64,000 nt of DNA, taken from assembly GCF_000739995.1 (NCBI RefSeq), contig NZ_BBJX01000009.1:1-64000 (forward strand), written 5' to 3'. Shown piece after piece: positions 44,991 to 55,049 of this stretch; positions within the stretch are counted from its first letter, which is position 1; every line of letters starts with the position of its first letter. Both the position numbers and the translations under genes were made by a program. The notes under the pieces were generated by a model, which ran no database searches, had not been told where the DNA came from, and worked only from the letters and a program-made list of their open reading frames with translations. This DNA comes from Comamonas granuli NBRC 101663. Lineage in GTDB: Bacteria; Pseudomonadota; Gammaproteobacteria; Burkholderiales; Burkholderiaceae_C.

Positions 44991-46781
44991 ATGAGCTACA
45001 CCGCCCCCGTCAAGGACATGCTGTTCAACATGCAGCATCTGGCCCATATCGAACAGGTCGCGCAGATTCCAGGCTTTGAGGACGCAGGCCTGGACACGGC
45101 CACCGCCGTGCTCGAAGAGTGCGCCAAGTTCACCGAGGGCGTGCTGGCGCCGCTGAACTTCGAGGGGGACAAGAACCCCTCGTCCTGGAAGGACGGCGTG
45201 GTCACGGCCACGCCGGGCTTCAAGGACGCCTTCCGCCAGCTCACCGAAGGCGGCTGGCAAGGCCTGCAGCACCCGCAGGACTTCGGTGGCCAGGGCCTGC
45301 CCAAGACCATTGGCGCGGCCTGCATGGAGATGCTCAACAGCGCCAACATGAGCTTTGCCCTGTGCCCGTTGCTGACCGACGGCGCCATCGAGGCGCTGCT
45401 CACGGCGGGCAGCGACGAGCTCAAGGCCATTTACCTCGAAAAGCTCATCTCCGGCCAGTGGACCGGCACCATGAACCTGACCGAGCCCCAGGCCGGCTCC
45501 GACCTGGCGCTGGTGCGCACCAAGGCCGATCCGCAGCCTGACGGCACGTACAGGATTTTCGGCACCAAGATCTTCATCACCTGGGGCGAGCACGACATGG
45601 CCGAGAACATCGTCCACCTCGTGCTGGCCCGCGTCGCGGGCGCGCCCGAGGGCGTCAAGGGCATCAGCCTGTTCGTCGTGCCCAAGTTCATGGTCCACCA
45701 GGACGGCAGCCTGGGCGCGCGCAACGATGTGCACTGCGTCAGCATCGAGCACAAGATGGGCATCAAGGCCAGCCCCACCGCCGTGCTGCAGTTCGGCGAC
45801 CACGGCGGCGCCGTGGGCTACCTGGTGGGCCAGGAGAACCGCGGCCTCGAATACATGTTCATCATGATGAACGCCGCGCGCTACGGCGTGGGCATCCAGG
45901 GCATCGCCATTGCCGAGCGCGCCTACCAGAAGGCCGTGCAGTACGCCCGCGACCGCGTGCAGAGCCGCCCCGTGGACGGCAGCGTGGCCGCCAGCGCCGC
46001 CATCATCCACCACCCGGACGTGCGCCGCATGCTCATGACCATGCGCGCCACCACCGAGGCCTGCCGCGCCATGGCCAGCACGGCGGCTGCCGCCTACGAC
46101 GCCGCGCACCACCACCCCGATGCGCAGGTGCGCAAGGACAACGCCACGTTCTACGAGTTCATGGTGCCGCTGGTCAAGGGCTACAGCACCGAGATGAGCC
46201 TGGAAGTCACCAGCCTGGGCGTGCAGGTGCACGGCGGCATGGGCTTCATCGAGGAGACGGGCGCTGCCCAGTACTACCGCGATGCCAAGATCCTGACCAT
46301 CTACGAAGGCACGACGGCCATCCAGGCCAACGATCTGGTGGGTCGCAAGACGGCGCGCGACGGCGGCCAGACGGCCCGGGCCATCGCTGCGCAGATCGAA
46401 AAGACCGAAGCTGAGCTGACCGCCAGCGGCACGCCCGCGGCCCAGGCCGTGGCCCGGCGCCTGGCGGCCGCACGCCAGGCCTACCTGGACGTGGTGGACT
46501 TCGTCTGCAACAGCGCCAAGGCCTCGCCCAACGCCGTGTACGCGGGCAGCGTGCCCTACCTCATGCTGGCGGGCAACCTGGTGGCGGGCTGGCAGATGGG
46601 CCGTGCCCTGCTGGCGGCCCAGGAGCTGTTGCACAAGGGACAGGACGAAGCCTTCATGCGTGCCAAGATCGCCACCGCCCAGTTCTATGCCGAGCACATC
46701 CTGGTGCGCGCGCAGGGCCTGCGCGACGGCATCGTCGAAGGCGCGGACAGCGTGACCGCGCTGCCGCTGGAACTGTTCTGA
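44991..46781 (+). CDS. Acyl-CoA dehydrogenase with C-terminal extension
   Basis: FAD-dependent acyl-CoA dehydrogenase of 596 residues, longer than the usual 380-400 because of a C-terminal extension (about residue 460 on) as in the DmdC-like group. FAD-contact segments TGTMNLTEPQAGSDLALV near residue 158 and the catalytic-Glu region IYEGTTAIQANDLVGRK near 437 are visible. GGAG lies 9-12 nt before the ATG; a TTG at 44970 is not favoured. It presumably hands electrons to the EtfBA encoded immediately upstream. Confidence 0.93.
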   Translation: MSYTAPVKDMLFNMQHLAHIEQVAQIPGFEDAGLDTATAVLEECAKFTEGVLAPLNFEGDKNPSSWKDGVVTATPGFKDAFRQLTEGGWQGLQHPQDFGGQGLPKTIGAACMEMLNSANMSFALCPLLTDGAIEALLTAGSDELKAIYLEKLISGQWTGTMNLTEPQAGSDLALVRTKADPQPDGTYRIFGTKIFITWGEHDMAENIVHLVLARVAGAPEGVKGISLFVVPKFMVHQDGSLGARNDVHCVSIEHKMGIKASPTAVLQFGDHGGAVGYLVGQENRGLEYMFIMMNAARYGVGIQGIAIAERAYQKAVQYARDRVQSRPVDGSVAASAAIIHHPDVRRMLMTMRATTEACRAMASTAAAAYDAAHHHPDAQVRKDNATFYEFMVPLVKGYSTEMSLEVTSLGVQVHGGMGFIEETGAAQYYRDAKILTIYEGTTAIQANDLVGRKTARDGGQTARAIAAQIEKTEAELTASGTPAAQAVARRLAAARQAYLDVVDFVCNSAKASPNAVYAGSVPYLMLAGNLVAGWQMGRALLAAQELLHKGQDEAFMRAKIATAQFYAEHILVRAQGLRDGIVEGADSVTALPLELF

Positions 46782-46814
46782 GCATGCATGGGCCGGTGTG
46801 GATCGCACCGGCCC

Positions 46815-46880
46815 ATGCTACAAAAAAAGTAGCTGCTGGCGCTTGTCAATAAAGCGCTAGAGGCTTTTTTGATCCCTATT
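46815..46880. repeat. Dispersed intergenic repeat, copy 11
   Basis: AAAAAAAGTAGCTGCTGGCGCTTG, loop, AAAGCGCTAGAGGCTTTTTTGAT: an almost perfect hairpin with a T run, between the dehydrogenase and nitronate monooxygenase genes. It could also terminate transcription. Confidence 0.88.
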
Positions 46881-46891
46881 TGGAGACCCGC

Positions 46892-47851
46892 ATGTCGACG
46901 TTGCCCCCGGTATTGCACAAGCCCACGCTGCCCGTCATTGGCTCGCCCCTGTTCATCATCAGCAACCCGCAGCTCGTGATCGAACAGTGCAAGGCCGGCA
47001 TCGTGGGCTCCATGCCTGCGCTCAACGCGCGCCCGGCCGCGCAGCTCGAGGACTGGCTCGCCGAAATCACCGAAACCCTGGCCGCCTGGGACCGGGCGCA
47101 CCCCGAGCAGCCCGCAGCGCCGTTTGCCATCAACCAGATCGTGCACAAGAGCAATGACCGCCTGGAGCACGACATGCAGGTCTGCGCCAAGTACAAGGTG
47201 CCCATCGTCATCACCAGCCTGGGCGCGCGCGAGGACGTGAACCAGGCCGTGCACGCCTGGGGCGGCATCGTGCTGCACGATGTCATCAACAACAAGTTCG
47301 CCCACAAGGCCGTGGAGAAGGGCGCCGACGGCCTGATCGCCGTGGCCGCGGGCGCCGGTGGCCACGCGGGCACCAAGAGCCCGTTCGCGCTGGTGCAGGA
47401 GATCCGCGCCTGGTTCGACGGCCCACTGGCGCTGTCGGGCGCCATTGCCACGGGCGGCGGCATTCTGGCGGCCCAGGCCATGGGGGCCGACTTCGCCTAC
47501 ATCGGCTCGGCCTTCATTGCCACGCACGAGGCGCGCGCCGCCGAGGCGTACAAGCAGGCCATCGTGGACGGCACCTCGGACGACATCGTCTACACCAACC
47601 TCTTCACCGGGGTGCATGGCAACTACCTGGCACCCTCCATCCGCGCCGCCGGGCTGGACCCGGAGCACCTGCCCGAATCCGACCCCAGCAAGATGAACTT
47701 CGGCGGCGGCGCAGCCGCCAAGGCCTGGAAGGACATCTGGGGTTGCGGCCAGGGCATTGGTGCCATCCAGGAGGTCACCAGCACCGCTGATCTGGTGGCG
47801 CGCCTGCGGCGCGAGTACCAGGCGGCGCGTGAGCGCCTGCTGCGCCCCTGA
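46892..47851 (+). CDS. Nitronate monooxygenase family protein
   Basis: FMN-binding TIM-barrel protein of 319 residues of the 2-nitropropane dioxygenase group. The N-terminal block LPVIGSPLFIISNPQLVIEQCKAG, the middle GAGGHAGTKSP and GAIATGGGILAAQAMGADFAYIGSAF are conserved. It may oxidise nitronates or act as an enoyl reductase. A TGGAGA lies 6 nt before the ATG at 46892; the leader is the dispersed repeat. Confidence 0.93.
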   Translation: MSTLPPVLHKPTLPVIGSPLFIISNPQLVIEQCKAGIVGSMPALNARPAAQLEDWLAEITETLAAWDRAHPEQPAAPFAINQIVHKSNDRLEHDMQVCAKYKVPIVITSLGAREDVNQAVHAWGGIVLHDVINNKFAHKAVEKGADGLIAVAAGAGGHAGTKSPFALVQEIRAWFDGPLALSGAIATGGGILAAQAMGADFAYIGSAFIATHEARAAEAYKQAIVDGTSDDIVYTNLFTGVHGNYLAPSIRAAGLDPEHLPESDPSKMNFGGGAAAKAWKDIWGCGQGIGAIQEVTSTADLVARLRREYQAARERLLRP

Positions 47852-47906
47852 CGGCGTGCGCCCGCGCGGCGCCGCGCTGCCGCACTGTAAGCTTCGTGCC
47901 AGTCAG

Positions 47907-47922
47907 TGGCATGTAAGTGCGT
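47907..47922 (+). promoter_or_regulatory. Possible sigma-54 type promoter of acs
   Basis: TGGCATGTAAGTGCGT has GG and GC in the -24/-12 spacing, with one mismatch to TTGC. It lies 53 bp before the acs start. Only weak support. Confidence 0.3.
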
Positions 47923-47974
47923 GCGCTGACAGTGTCGGGGTTTTTTCATACCACCGACCTTCAGGAGACAAGAC

Positions 47975-49969
<1,995 letters not shown>

Positions 49970-50010
49970 ACGGGCGCCCCCGCGCGGGGCCATTGCCTGA
50001 CCCCCAACCC

Positions 50011-50040
50011 GAAGGGCGCCGCAAGGCGCTCTTCGTGTTT
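50011..50040 (+). terminator. Weak terminator of acs
   Basis: Stem GAAGGGCGCC / GGCGCTCTTC with a GCAA loop and a short T-containing tail (GTGTTT). Confidence 0.6.
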
Positions 50041-50052
50041 GCGGGCGGCCAT

Positions 50053-50089
50053 GAAAAAACCGCCGCATTCCCGAAGGAGGGCGGCGGTC
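50053..50089 (-). terminator. Terminator of the cytochrome c gene
   Basis: On the minus strand ACCGCCGC, loop, GCGGCGGT followed by a T run (six A on the plus strand at 50054-50059). Confidence 0.8.
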
Positions 50090-50125
50090 TCGCGGTTCCT
50101 GCCCCAGGGCAGGAAGAGGCAGGGC

Positions 50126-50431
50126 TTACTTGAGGGACAGCACCCAGTCCACGAGCTTCTTGGCTTCGGCGTCGTTCACCTGGGGGTTGGCGGGCATGGG
50201 AACCGGGCCCCACACGCCCTTGCTGCCCTTCATGACGTGCGTCACCAGAGTGGCGGCGGCGTCCTTCTGGCCAGCGTATTTCTTGGCCACTTCCTTGTAG
50301 GCGGGGCCGACCAGTTTCTTGTCGATGGCATGGCAGGACATGCAGTTCTTGGACTTGGCCAGCGCTTCGTCAGCCATGGCCGGAGCTGCAACAGATACCG
50401 CCATTGCGAGGACGATCAGGGAACGCTTCAT
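50126..50431 (-). CDS. Class I cytochrome c (c551/c552-like)
   Basis: Protein of 101 residues with a signal peptide cut after AMA near residue 20 and a single CMSCH haem-binding motif at residues 30-34. The distal Met ligand is in VPMPAN (M79). It carries electrons in the periplasm. A terminator follows directly, so it is probably monocistronic. Confidence 0.95.
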   Translation of the reverse strand: MKRSLIVLAMAVSVAAPAMADEALAKSKNCMSCHAIDKKLVGPAYKEVAKKYAGQKDAAATLVTHVMKGSKGVWGPVPMPANPQVNDAEAKKLVDWVLSLK

Positions 50432-50530
50432 CGTGGTACTCCTTGGGTTGGGTTACATTGTCGATAATGTCATTGTAGTGAAAGTCGTTGACAAATATCC
50501 TTGGCAACACTTTCTTATTTGAGGCAAATC

Positions 50531-50773
50531 ATGTACCTGCTTGGCCTTGGCATTCTTCTGGCGCTGCTGAAGTACCTTGAAATCGGACCCATGGCGCAGT
50601 GGTCCTGGTGGGTCGTGCTCATCCCGTTCGGGCTGACGCTGCTGTGGTGGGCTTGGGCCGATGCCACGGGCTACACCAAGCGCAAGGAGATGGAAAAAGT
50701 CGACAAGCGCAAGCAGGACCGCGTCAACAAGCACAAGGAAGCCATGGGCCTGCGCCCGCGCAAGCCGCGTTGA
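50531..50773 (+). CDS. Small Trp-rich membrane protein (TIGR04438-like)
   Basis: An 80-residue protein with two helices (about 2-17 and 22-42) rich in Trp (WSWWVVLIPFGLTLLWWAWAD) and a basic C-terminus, the pattern I recall for the Burkholderiales small Trp-rich protein. Function unknown. The start at 50531 (after GAGG) is preferred to a longer frame from 50501. Confidence 0.8.
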   Translation: MYLLGLGILLALLKYLEIGPMAQWSWWVVLIPFGLTLLWWAWADATGYTKRKEMEKVDKRKQDRVNKHKEAMGLRPRKPR

Positions 50774-50788
50774 GGGCAGGGCGGCGGT

Positions 50789-51988
50789 TCAGGTTTTCCG
50801 GGCCAATCCGAGCAAGGCCAGGGCGCTGAATGCAGCGCCCGCATAAAAGGTCCACGCCGCGCCATATCGGTCCCACAGCAGGCCCGCCACGGTGCTGGCG
50901 AGCAGCAGGGCCACACCGCTCACCAGATTGAAAAATCCATACGCCGTGCCCCGCAGGTCGGCCGGTGCCGTGGCGGCCACCATGGTTGCCAGCAGGCCTT
51001 GCGTCATGCCCATGTGAATGCCCCACAGTGCCACACCGGCCAGCACGGTGGTCCAGTGGTCATCCACCGCCAGGACGATATCGGCGGCCATCAACACCAC
51101 CAGGCCCCAGGCCAGCAGCGTCTTGTGGCTTATGCGGTCGGACAGCTTTCCGAACGGGTAGGCGGACGCCGCGTAGACGGCGTTCATGGCTACCATCACC
51201 AGCGGCACCAGCGCGACGGCAATCCCGCCCTGCTGGGCGCGCAAGACCAGAAAGGCCTCGCTGAACCGCGCCAGCGTGAAGACCGCGCCCACGCCTACCA
51301 CCCACCAGTAGTCGTTGCCCAGGCGCCGCAGGTTGTCCCGGCGAATCGGGTTGGTGCGCTTGCCGCTGGCGGGGCGCTCGGGCTCGCGGATGCCAAACAG
51401 CAGCAGGGCCACGGCGAGCAGTCCTGGCACCACGGCCACCCAGAAGACGGCGCGGAAGTCATTGGCCCACAGCAGCATCAGGCCCACGGCCAGCAACGGC
51501 CCGAGGAATGCGCCCACCGTGTCCAGCGCCTGCCGCAGGCCAAAGGCGGCGCCGCGCAGTTCGGGCGGCGTGATGTCGGCCACCAGGGCATCACGCGGGG
51601 CGCCGCGCACACCCTTGCCCACGCGATCGAGCAGGCGCGCGGTGAGCACGATGCCGGTCGTCGGTGCGATGGCGAACAAGGGCTTGGTCAATGCGCCCAG
51701 GGCGTAGCCGAACACGGCCAGGCCCTTGCGCCGGCCCAGGTAGTCGCTGATCGCGCCCGAGAACACCTTCACGACCAGTGCCGTCGCTTCGGCCAGCCCT
51801 TCGATCAAGCCCACCACGAGCGCGCTGGCGCCCAGGGCGCCGACCATGAACAAGGGCAGCAGGCTGTGAATCATCTCGGACGAGATGTCCATCAGCATGC
51901 TGACGCATCCCAGAATCCAGATTCCGGCGGGGATTTGGGCCGTTGGGAGCGGCGTGCCGGACTTCGTCTCGGGCGTTGGGCTGGGCAT
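50789..51988 (-). CDS. MFS transporter
   Basis: Major facilitator of 399 residues with 12 predicted helices. The motif-A-like loop DYLGRRKGLAVFGYALGAL near residue 85 and R-x-x-D-R-x-G-K-G (LLDRVGKGVRGAPRDAL) near 120 are typical of the drug/metabolite exporter subgroup. The ATG at 51988 is preferred because a start at 52096 would run through the YnfA gene. The gene is last in a cluster with ynfA, a CDF gene and an RcnR-type sensor; the substrate is unknown. Confidence 0.85.
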   Translation of the reverse strand: MPSPTPETKSGTPLPTAQIPAGIWILGCVSMLMDISSEMIHSLLPLFMVGALGASALVVGLIEGLAEATALVVKVFSGAISDYLGRRKGLAVFGYALGALTKPLFAIAPTTGIVLTARLLDRVGKGVRGAPRDALVADITPPELRGAAFGLRQALDTVGAFLGPLLAVGLMLLWANDFRAVFWVAVVPGLLAVALLLFGIREPERPASGKRTNPIRRDNLRRLGNDYWWVVGVGAVFTLARFSEAFLVLRAQQGGIAVALVPLVMVAMNAVYAASAYPFGKLSDRISHKTLLAWGLVVLMAADIVLAVDDHWTTVLAGVALWGIHMGMTQGLLATMVAATAPADLRGTAYGFFNLVSGVALLLASTVAGLLWDRYGAAWTFYAGAAFSALALLGLARKT

Positions 51989-52010
51989 GGAGGCAAACTT
52001 GCTGAAGGAC

Positions 52011-52328
52011 TTAGCGGGGCTGGAAGGCAATGATGCCCATGCCCGCCAGCGCCACGGCGACTCCCGCCACATCCCAACCGGATGGGCGGATGCCATCCAC
52101 GGCCCACAGCCACAGGATGGCTACGCCAATATAAACCCCGCCATAGGCCGCGTACACCCGGCCGGAGGCGCTGTCGTGCAAGGTCAGCAGCCAGGCGAAT
52201 GCGGCCAGGCTGGCTGCGGCAGGCACGAGCCACCATGCGGAGCCGTTGTGCTTGAGCCAGAGCCAGGGCAGGTAGCAGCCGATGATTTCTGCCAGGGCCG
52301 TGACGAGGTACAGCGCAATGGTTCTCAT
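52011..52328 (-). CDS. YnfA family (UPF0060) membrane protein
   Basis: Small multidrug-resistance-like protein of 105 residues with four helices. [18 protein letters not shown] and [12 protein letters not shown] are family blocks. It overlaps the end of the upstream CDF gene by 4 nt, so the two are coupled. Members are thought to export toxic ions or cationic compounds. Confidence 0.9.
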   Translation of the reverse strand: MRTIALYLVTALAEIIGCYLPWLWLKHNGSAWWLVPAAASLAAFAWLLTLHDSASGRVYAAYGGVYIGVAILWLWAVDGIRPSGWDVAGVAVALAGMGIIAFQPR

Positions 52329-53041
52329 GCTGCAGCTCCCGGCCTTTGGGCGCCGGCATGCGGGCGGTGGTGGATTTCAAGGGTCGAGTGGACGATTTCC
52401 TCGTGCACGGACAGACGCTCGCGCACCAGCTTCGGGATGAGCGATGGGGCGCGGGTGACCACCGTCATGGCGCAGGAATAGACCTGCTTGCCCATGCGCC
52501 AGACGTGCAGGTCGGTGATCCGCGTGTCGCCGGCGCCCGCCCCGGTTTCCACGGCTGCGCAGATTTCATCGACCACCGGGTGATCCATCTCGCGGTCCAG
52601 CAGTACCTTGCCCGTATTGGCCATCAGGCCCTTGGCCCAGACGGCGACGAGCACCGCGCCAACGATGCCCATCAAGGGGTCCAGCCACGCCCAGCCGAAA
52701 ATCCAGCCGCCACACAGTGCCGCGATGGCCAGCACCGACGTGGCGGCATCGGCGATCACGTGCACATAGGCTGATTTCAGGTTGAGATCATGGTGGTGGT
52801 CGTGGTGATGTCCGTCGTGACTGTGCCCGTGATCATGTCCAGGTCCGTGCCCGTGGTGCTGCGCCCTGCCCAGGATCAGCGCACACACCACGTTGACCAC
52901 CAGACCGAGGATGGCAATGGCGATGGCCTCCTGGTACTGGATGGGCTGCGGTGCAAGAATCCGCTCCACCGAGCCCACCAGCACCATCACTGCCACGCCC
53001 AGCAGGAAAATGGCACAGGCGGAAAGGTCTTCGGCATGCAT
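52325..53041 (-). CDS. CDF family metal exporter (DmeF-like), N-terminally truncated
   Basis: Protein of 238 residues that starts in what should be the third helix of a DmeF-like exporter (usually over 300 residues). It retains a His-rich loop (residues 62-87, runs of HGH/HHH), the second transport-site motif HVIADAATS and the C-terminal domain, but TM1 and TM2, including the expected His/Asp pair of the first half-site, are absent. Upstream DNA on this strand holds the regulator gene, so no longer start exists. It probably cannot transport Co or Ni unless an unusual form. It lies in line with an RcnR-type sensor and YnfA. Confidence 0.8.
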   Translation of the reverse strand: MHAEDLSACAIFLLGVAVMVLVGSVERILAPQPIQYQEAIAIAILGLVVNVVCALILGRAQHHGHGPGHDHGHSHDGHHHDHHHDLNLKSAYVHVIADAATSVLAIAALCGGWIFGWAWLDPLMGIVGAVLVAVWAKGLMANTGKVLLDREMDHPVVDEICAAVETGAGAGDTRITDLHVWRMGKQVYSCAMTVVTRAPSLIPKLVRERLSVHEEIVHSTLEIHHRPHAGAQRPGAAA

Positions 53042-53052
53042 GGCCCGGTCCC

Positions 53053-53331
53053 TTACTTGACGTAGGCGCGCAGAACGGCGATCAGCTCGTCGGCGCCCTG
53101 GGTGCGCTCTGCGGCGCTGGTGATGGCAGGGTCGGCGATGTGCGTGCGGATGTGCTCCTCCAGCACCTCAGCCATCAATCCGTTGATGGCCCCGCGGGCT
53201 GCGGCGATCTGGTGAAGAATCTCGGCGCAGCCCTTTTCGGCTTCGAGGGCACGCTCCAGGGCTTCCACCTGGCCCCGGATACGGCGCACCCGGGCCACTA
53301 GCCTGGACTTTTCCCGGATGGTGTGGCTCAT
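53053..53331 (-). CDS. RcnR/DmeR-type Ni/Co-sensing repressor (CsoR family)
   Basis: All-helical repressor of 92 residues. With the start at 53331 the fingerprint His3, Cys35, His60 and His64 is complete, as in RcnR for nickel and cobalt, not as in FrmR. It should bind the G-tract operator at 53351 in the absence of metal. A longer frame to 53403 would break the numbering and is not favoured. It precedes the truncated CDF gene by 12 bp. Confidence 0.93.
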   Translation of the reverse strand: MSHTIREKSRLVARVRRIRGQVEALERALEAEKGCAEILHQIAAARGAINGLMAEVLEEHIRTHIADPAITSAAERTQGADELIAVLRAYVK

Positions 53332-53350
53332 GGCGGTGCAAAAAATAAGA

Positions 53351-53362
53351 TAGGGGGGTATG
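53351..53362. promoter_or_regulatory. G-tract operator of the RcnR-type repressor
   Basis: ATA, six G, TAT: a G6 tract flanked by inverted A/T triplets, the form of RcnR/CsoR-type operators. It lies 20 bp upstream of the repressor start, within the expected promoter. Confidence 0.65.
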
Positions 53363-53433
53363 GTATTCAAAATGCCGGGCGGACACCATCGACGGGCAGC
53401 CACCGCATCGATGGAATCTGTGCGCCAGGGAGG

Positions 53434-54012
53434 CTAGAGCCCGAACTGGGAGCCCGCGCCGAGCAAAGTGGCTATGCCCAGCAGTGCAAAGACTGCAGCA
53501 GCCACCGAATGCACCAGCTTCATTGGGATCTTGTTGCCCAGCTTGTCACCGACGAAAACGGCCGGAACATCGGCCAGCAGCATCCCGAGCGTGGTGCCGA
53601 TGACCACCATCAACGGGGCGGCGTAGTGGGCCGCCATGGCGACGGTGGCGATCTGCGTCTTGTCGCCCATTTCGGCAAGAAAGAAGGTGATCACCGTGGC
53701 CCCGAAGACGCCGAACCGCTTGGCGACCTGGATTTCCTCTTCCTCGATCTTGTCCGGCACTATGGTCCAGATCGCCATGCCGAGGAAGGAAATGCCCAGG
53801 ACCCAGCGCAGGACCTCGGAGCTGAGCGTGGCCGTGATCCAGGCGCCGAGGGCGCCTGCAAGGCCGTGATTGACGATGGTCGCCACCAGAATGCCAAGAA
53901 CGATTGGTATCGGCTTCTTGAAGCGGGCAGCGAGGAGGAAGGCCAGAAGTTGGGTCTTGTCGCCGATTTCTGCAAGGGCGACCACCCCCGCGGAGACGAG
54001 GAGAGATTCCAT
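53434..54012 (-). CDS. UPF0016/TMEM165 family manganese exporter (MneA-like)
   Basis: Inner-membrane protein of 192 residues with six helices and two E-x-G-D-K-T/Q motifs (AEIGDKTQ near residue 14 and AEMGDKTQ near 118), the two-fold repeat of the GDT1 family. It should export Mn(II). The start at 54012 is preferred over 54057. Its leader carries a manganese riboswitch, so the role is strongly supported. Confidence 0.93.
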   Translation of the reverse strand: MESLLVSAGVVALAEIGDKTQLLAFLLAARFKKPIPIVLGILVATIVNHGLAGALGAWITATLSSEVLRWVLGISFLGMAIWTIVPDKIEEEEIQVAKRFGVFGATVITFFLAEMGDKTQIATVAMAAHYAAPLMVVIGTTLGMLLADVPAVFVGDKLGNKIPMKLVHSVAAAVFALLGIATLLGAGSQFGL

Positions 54013-54042
54013 CAGTATTGTCCAAGGCCGGTGCAAAGACGG

Positions 54043-54088
54043 TTGACCACAGCGCATCCCCGGCCAAGAACGGAGGCGCTGTGGTCAA
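54043..54088 (-). promoter_or_regulatory. Expression-platform hairpin of the Mn riboswitch
   Basis: Perfect 13-bp inverted repeat TTGACCACAGCGC / GCGCTGTGGTCAA. Its right arm overlaps the 3' side of the aptamer, so the two structures should exclude each other. There is no clear T run, so control by means other than intrinsic termination is possible. Confidence 0.6.
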
Positions 54089-54181
54089 AGGTCTTGCCAA
54101 GCTCGGAAACCGCTTACGCCATGACCTGCGGGTCAAGTGTGTTGACGTAAGCCTCTTCGCGAAGAAGAGCGGCTACTCCCC
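54085..54181 (-). promoter_or_regulatory. yybP-ykoY manganese riboswitch aptamer
   Basis: Minus strand: GGGGAGTAG opens the element, a CTCTTC/GAAGAG hairpin follows, then GTCAACA, a CTTACG/CGTAAG stem, and GGCAAGACC before the expression platform. The two conserved loops (GGGGAGUAG and GCAAGACC) are diagnostic. It precedes an MneA-like exporter, the expected target, which Mn(II) binding should switch on. Confidence 0.93.
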
Positions 54182-54243
54182 AATGACCGCGTGATTCTAT
54201 CCGTAGCAGGGGCGACAGAACCTTGCGCAGGGCCGAGAGGCTG

Positions 54244-54555
54244 TCACACGGAGCCTTCTTTCTCAATCACCAGAATGCGCGCCTCGCCCAGCGGATGCGC
54301 GACGTGCTCGCAGCCGACACCGGCGAAGAACACATCGCCCGGGCCCAGCAGCGTGCGATGCTCCTCGCCGTCCTGCCGGTAGCGCATTTCGACTTGTCCG
54401 TCGAGCACGGCGAACACCTCTTCGCCATCGTTGACGTGCCAGCGGTAGGGTTGGTCGGTCCAGTGCAGGCGTGTGGTGATGCCATTCATGGACGCGATGT
54501 CCAGTGCACCCCATGCACGGTCGGCCCGGAACTCCCGGCTGCGGATGATCTTCAT
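54244..54555 (-). CDS. Cupin-domain protein
   Basis: Single-domain cupin of 103 residues: GEEVFAVLDGQVEMRY holds the first cupin motif and GPGDVFFAGVGCEHVAHP the second, but a metal His set is only partly visible. It may be a small sensor or enzyme; substrate unknown. It is not clearly linked to its neighbours. Confidence 0.8.
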   Translation of the reverse strand: MKIIRSREFRADRAWGALDIASMNGITTRLHWTDQPYRWHVNDGEEVFAVLDGQVEMRYRQDGEEHRTLLGPGDVFFAGVGCEHVAHPLGEARILVIEKEGSV

Positions 54556-54655
54556 GGTCTCTCACTCCTTCGTTTGCCTGGCGGGTTGGTGCCTGCGTCG
54601 AGGAAAGCCAAGGTGCCTGACCGCGATGCTTTGATTTCATAGAGGGGAATCCTGG

Positions 54656-55049
54656 ATGGGGCATGTTCGGCTCGGGGTACTGCCAAGAACGAAGGCGTGG
54701 AAGGAGGTCGTCGAACTGATCGCCGCCGGTGCTGACGTCTCCCAAATTGCCAATGCCACCATCACGGCGGCCGAAAAGGCCTTCTCCTTCGTCATGGACG
54801 ATGTTGGCTACACCGAAGCCGTCTGGCTTATGACCCAGATGGCCATTGCCGCCAAGAAGCCAGATATCCACCAGCACCTTGCGGCAGCGGGCATCCATCG
54901 TCGAGAAGTTTTCAAGTGAGTGGTTCTCAAAGCACCGGTTTCATGAGGGCGGTGACATTTCCAGAAAGTCGTCGGACGGATTCGCAGGCTACGCGCTGAA
55001 AAAGATGAAGGACGAGTTGAAAGCGGGGGCGCGCAGCGATGCAAAGTAA
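54656..55049 (+). pseudogene. Partner gene of the QueC-like protein, internally deleted and frameshifted
   Basis: The first frame (54656-54919) encodes 87 residues with MGHVRLGVLPRTKAWKEVV and AAEKAF, then stops. A second frame overlaps it and runs to 55049 with WFSKHRFHEGGDISRKSSDGFAGYALKKMKDE at its end. I recall a conserved protein of about 250 residues that begins like the first and ends like the second, so the middle (roughly 130 residues) appears deleted, with a frame change near 54890-54915. GAGGGGA lies upstream of the first ATG. The last codons overlap the ATG of the QueC-like gene, so the two were coupled. Comparison is from memory. Confidence 0.6.
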
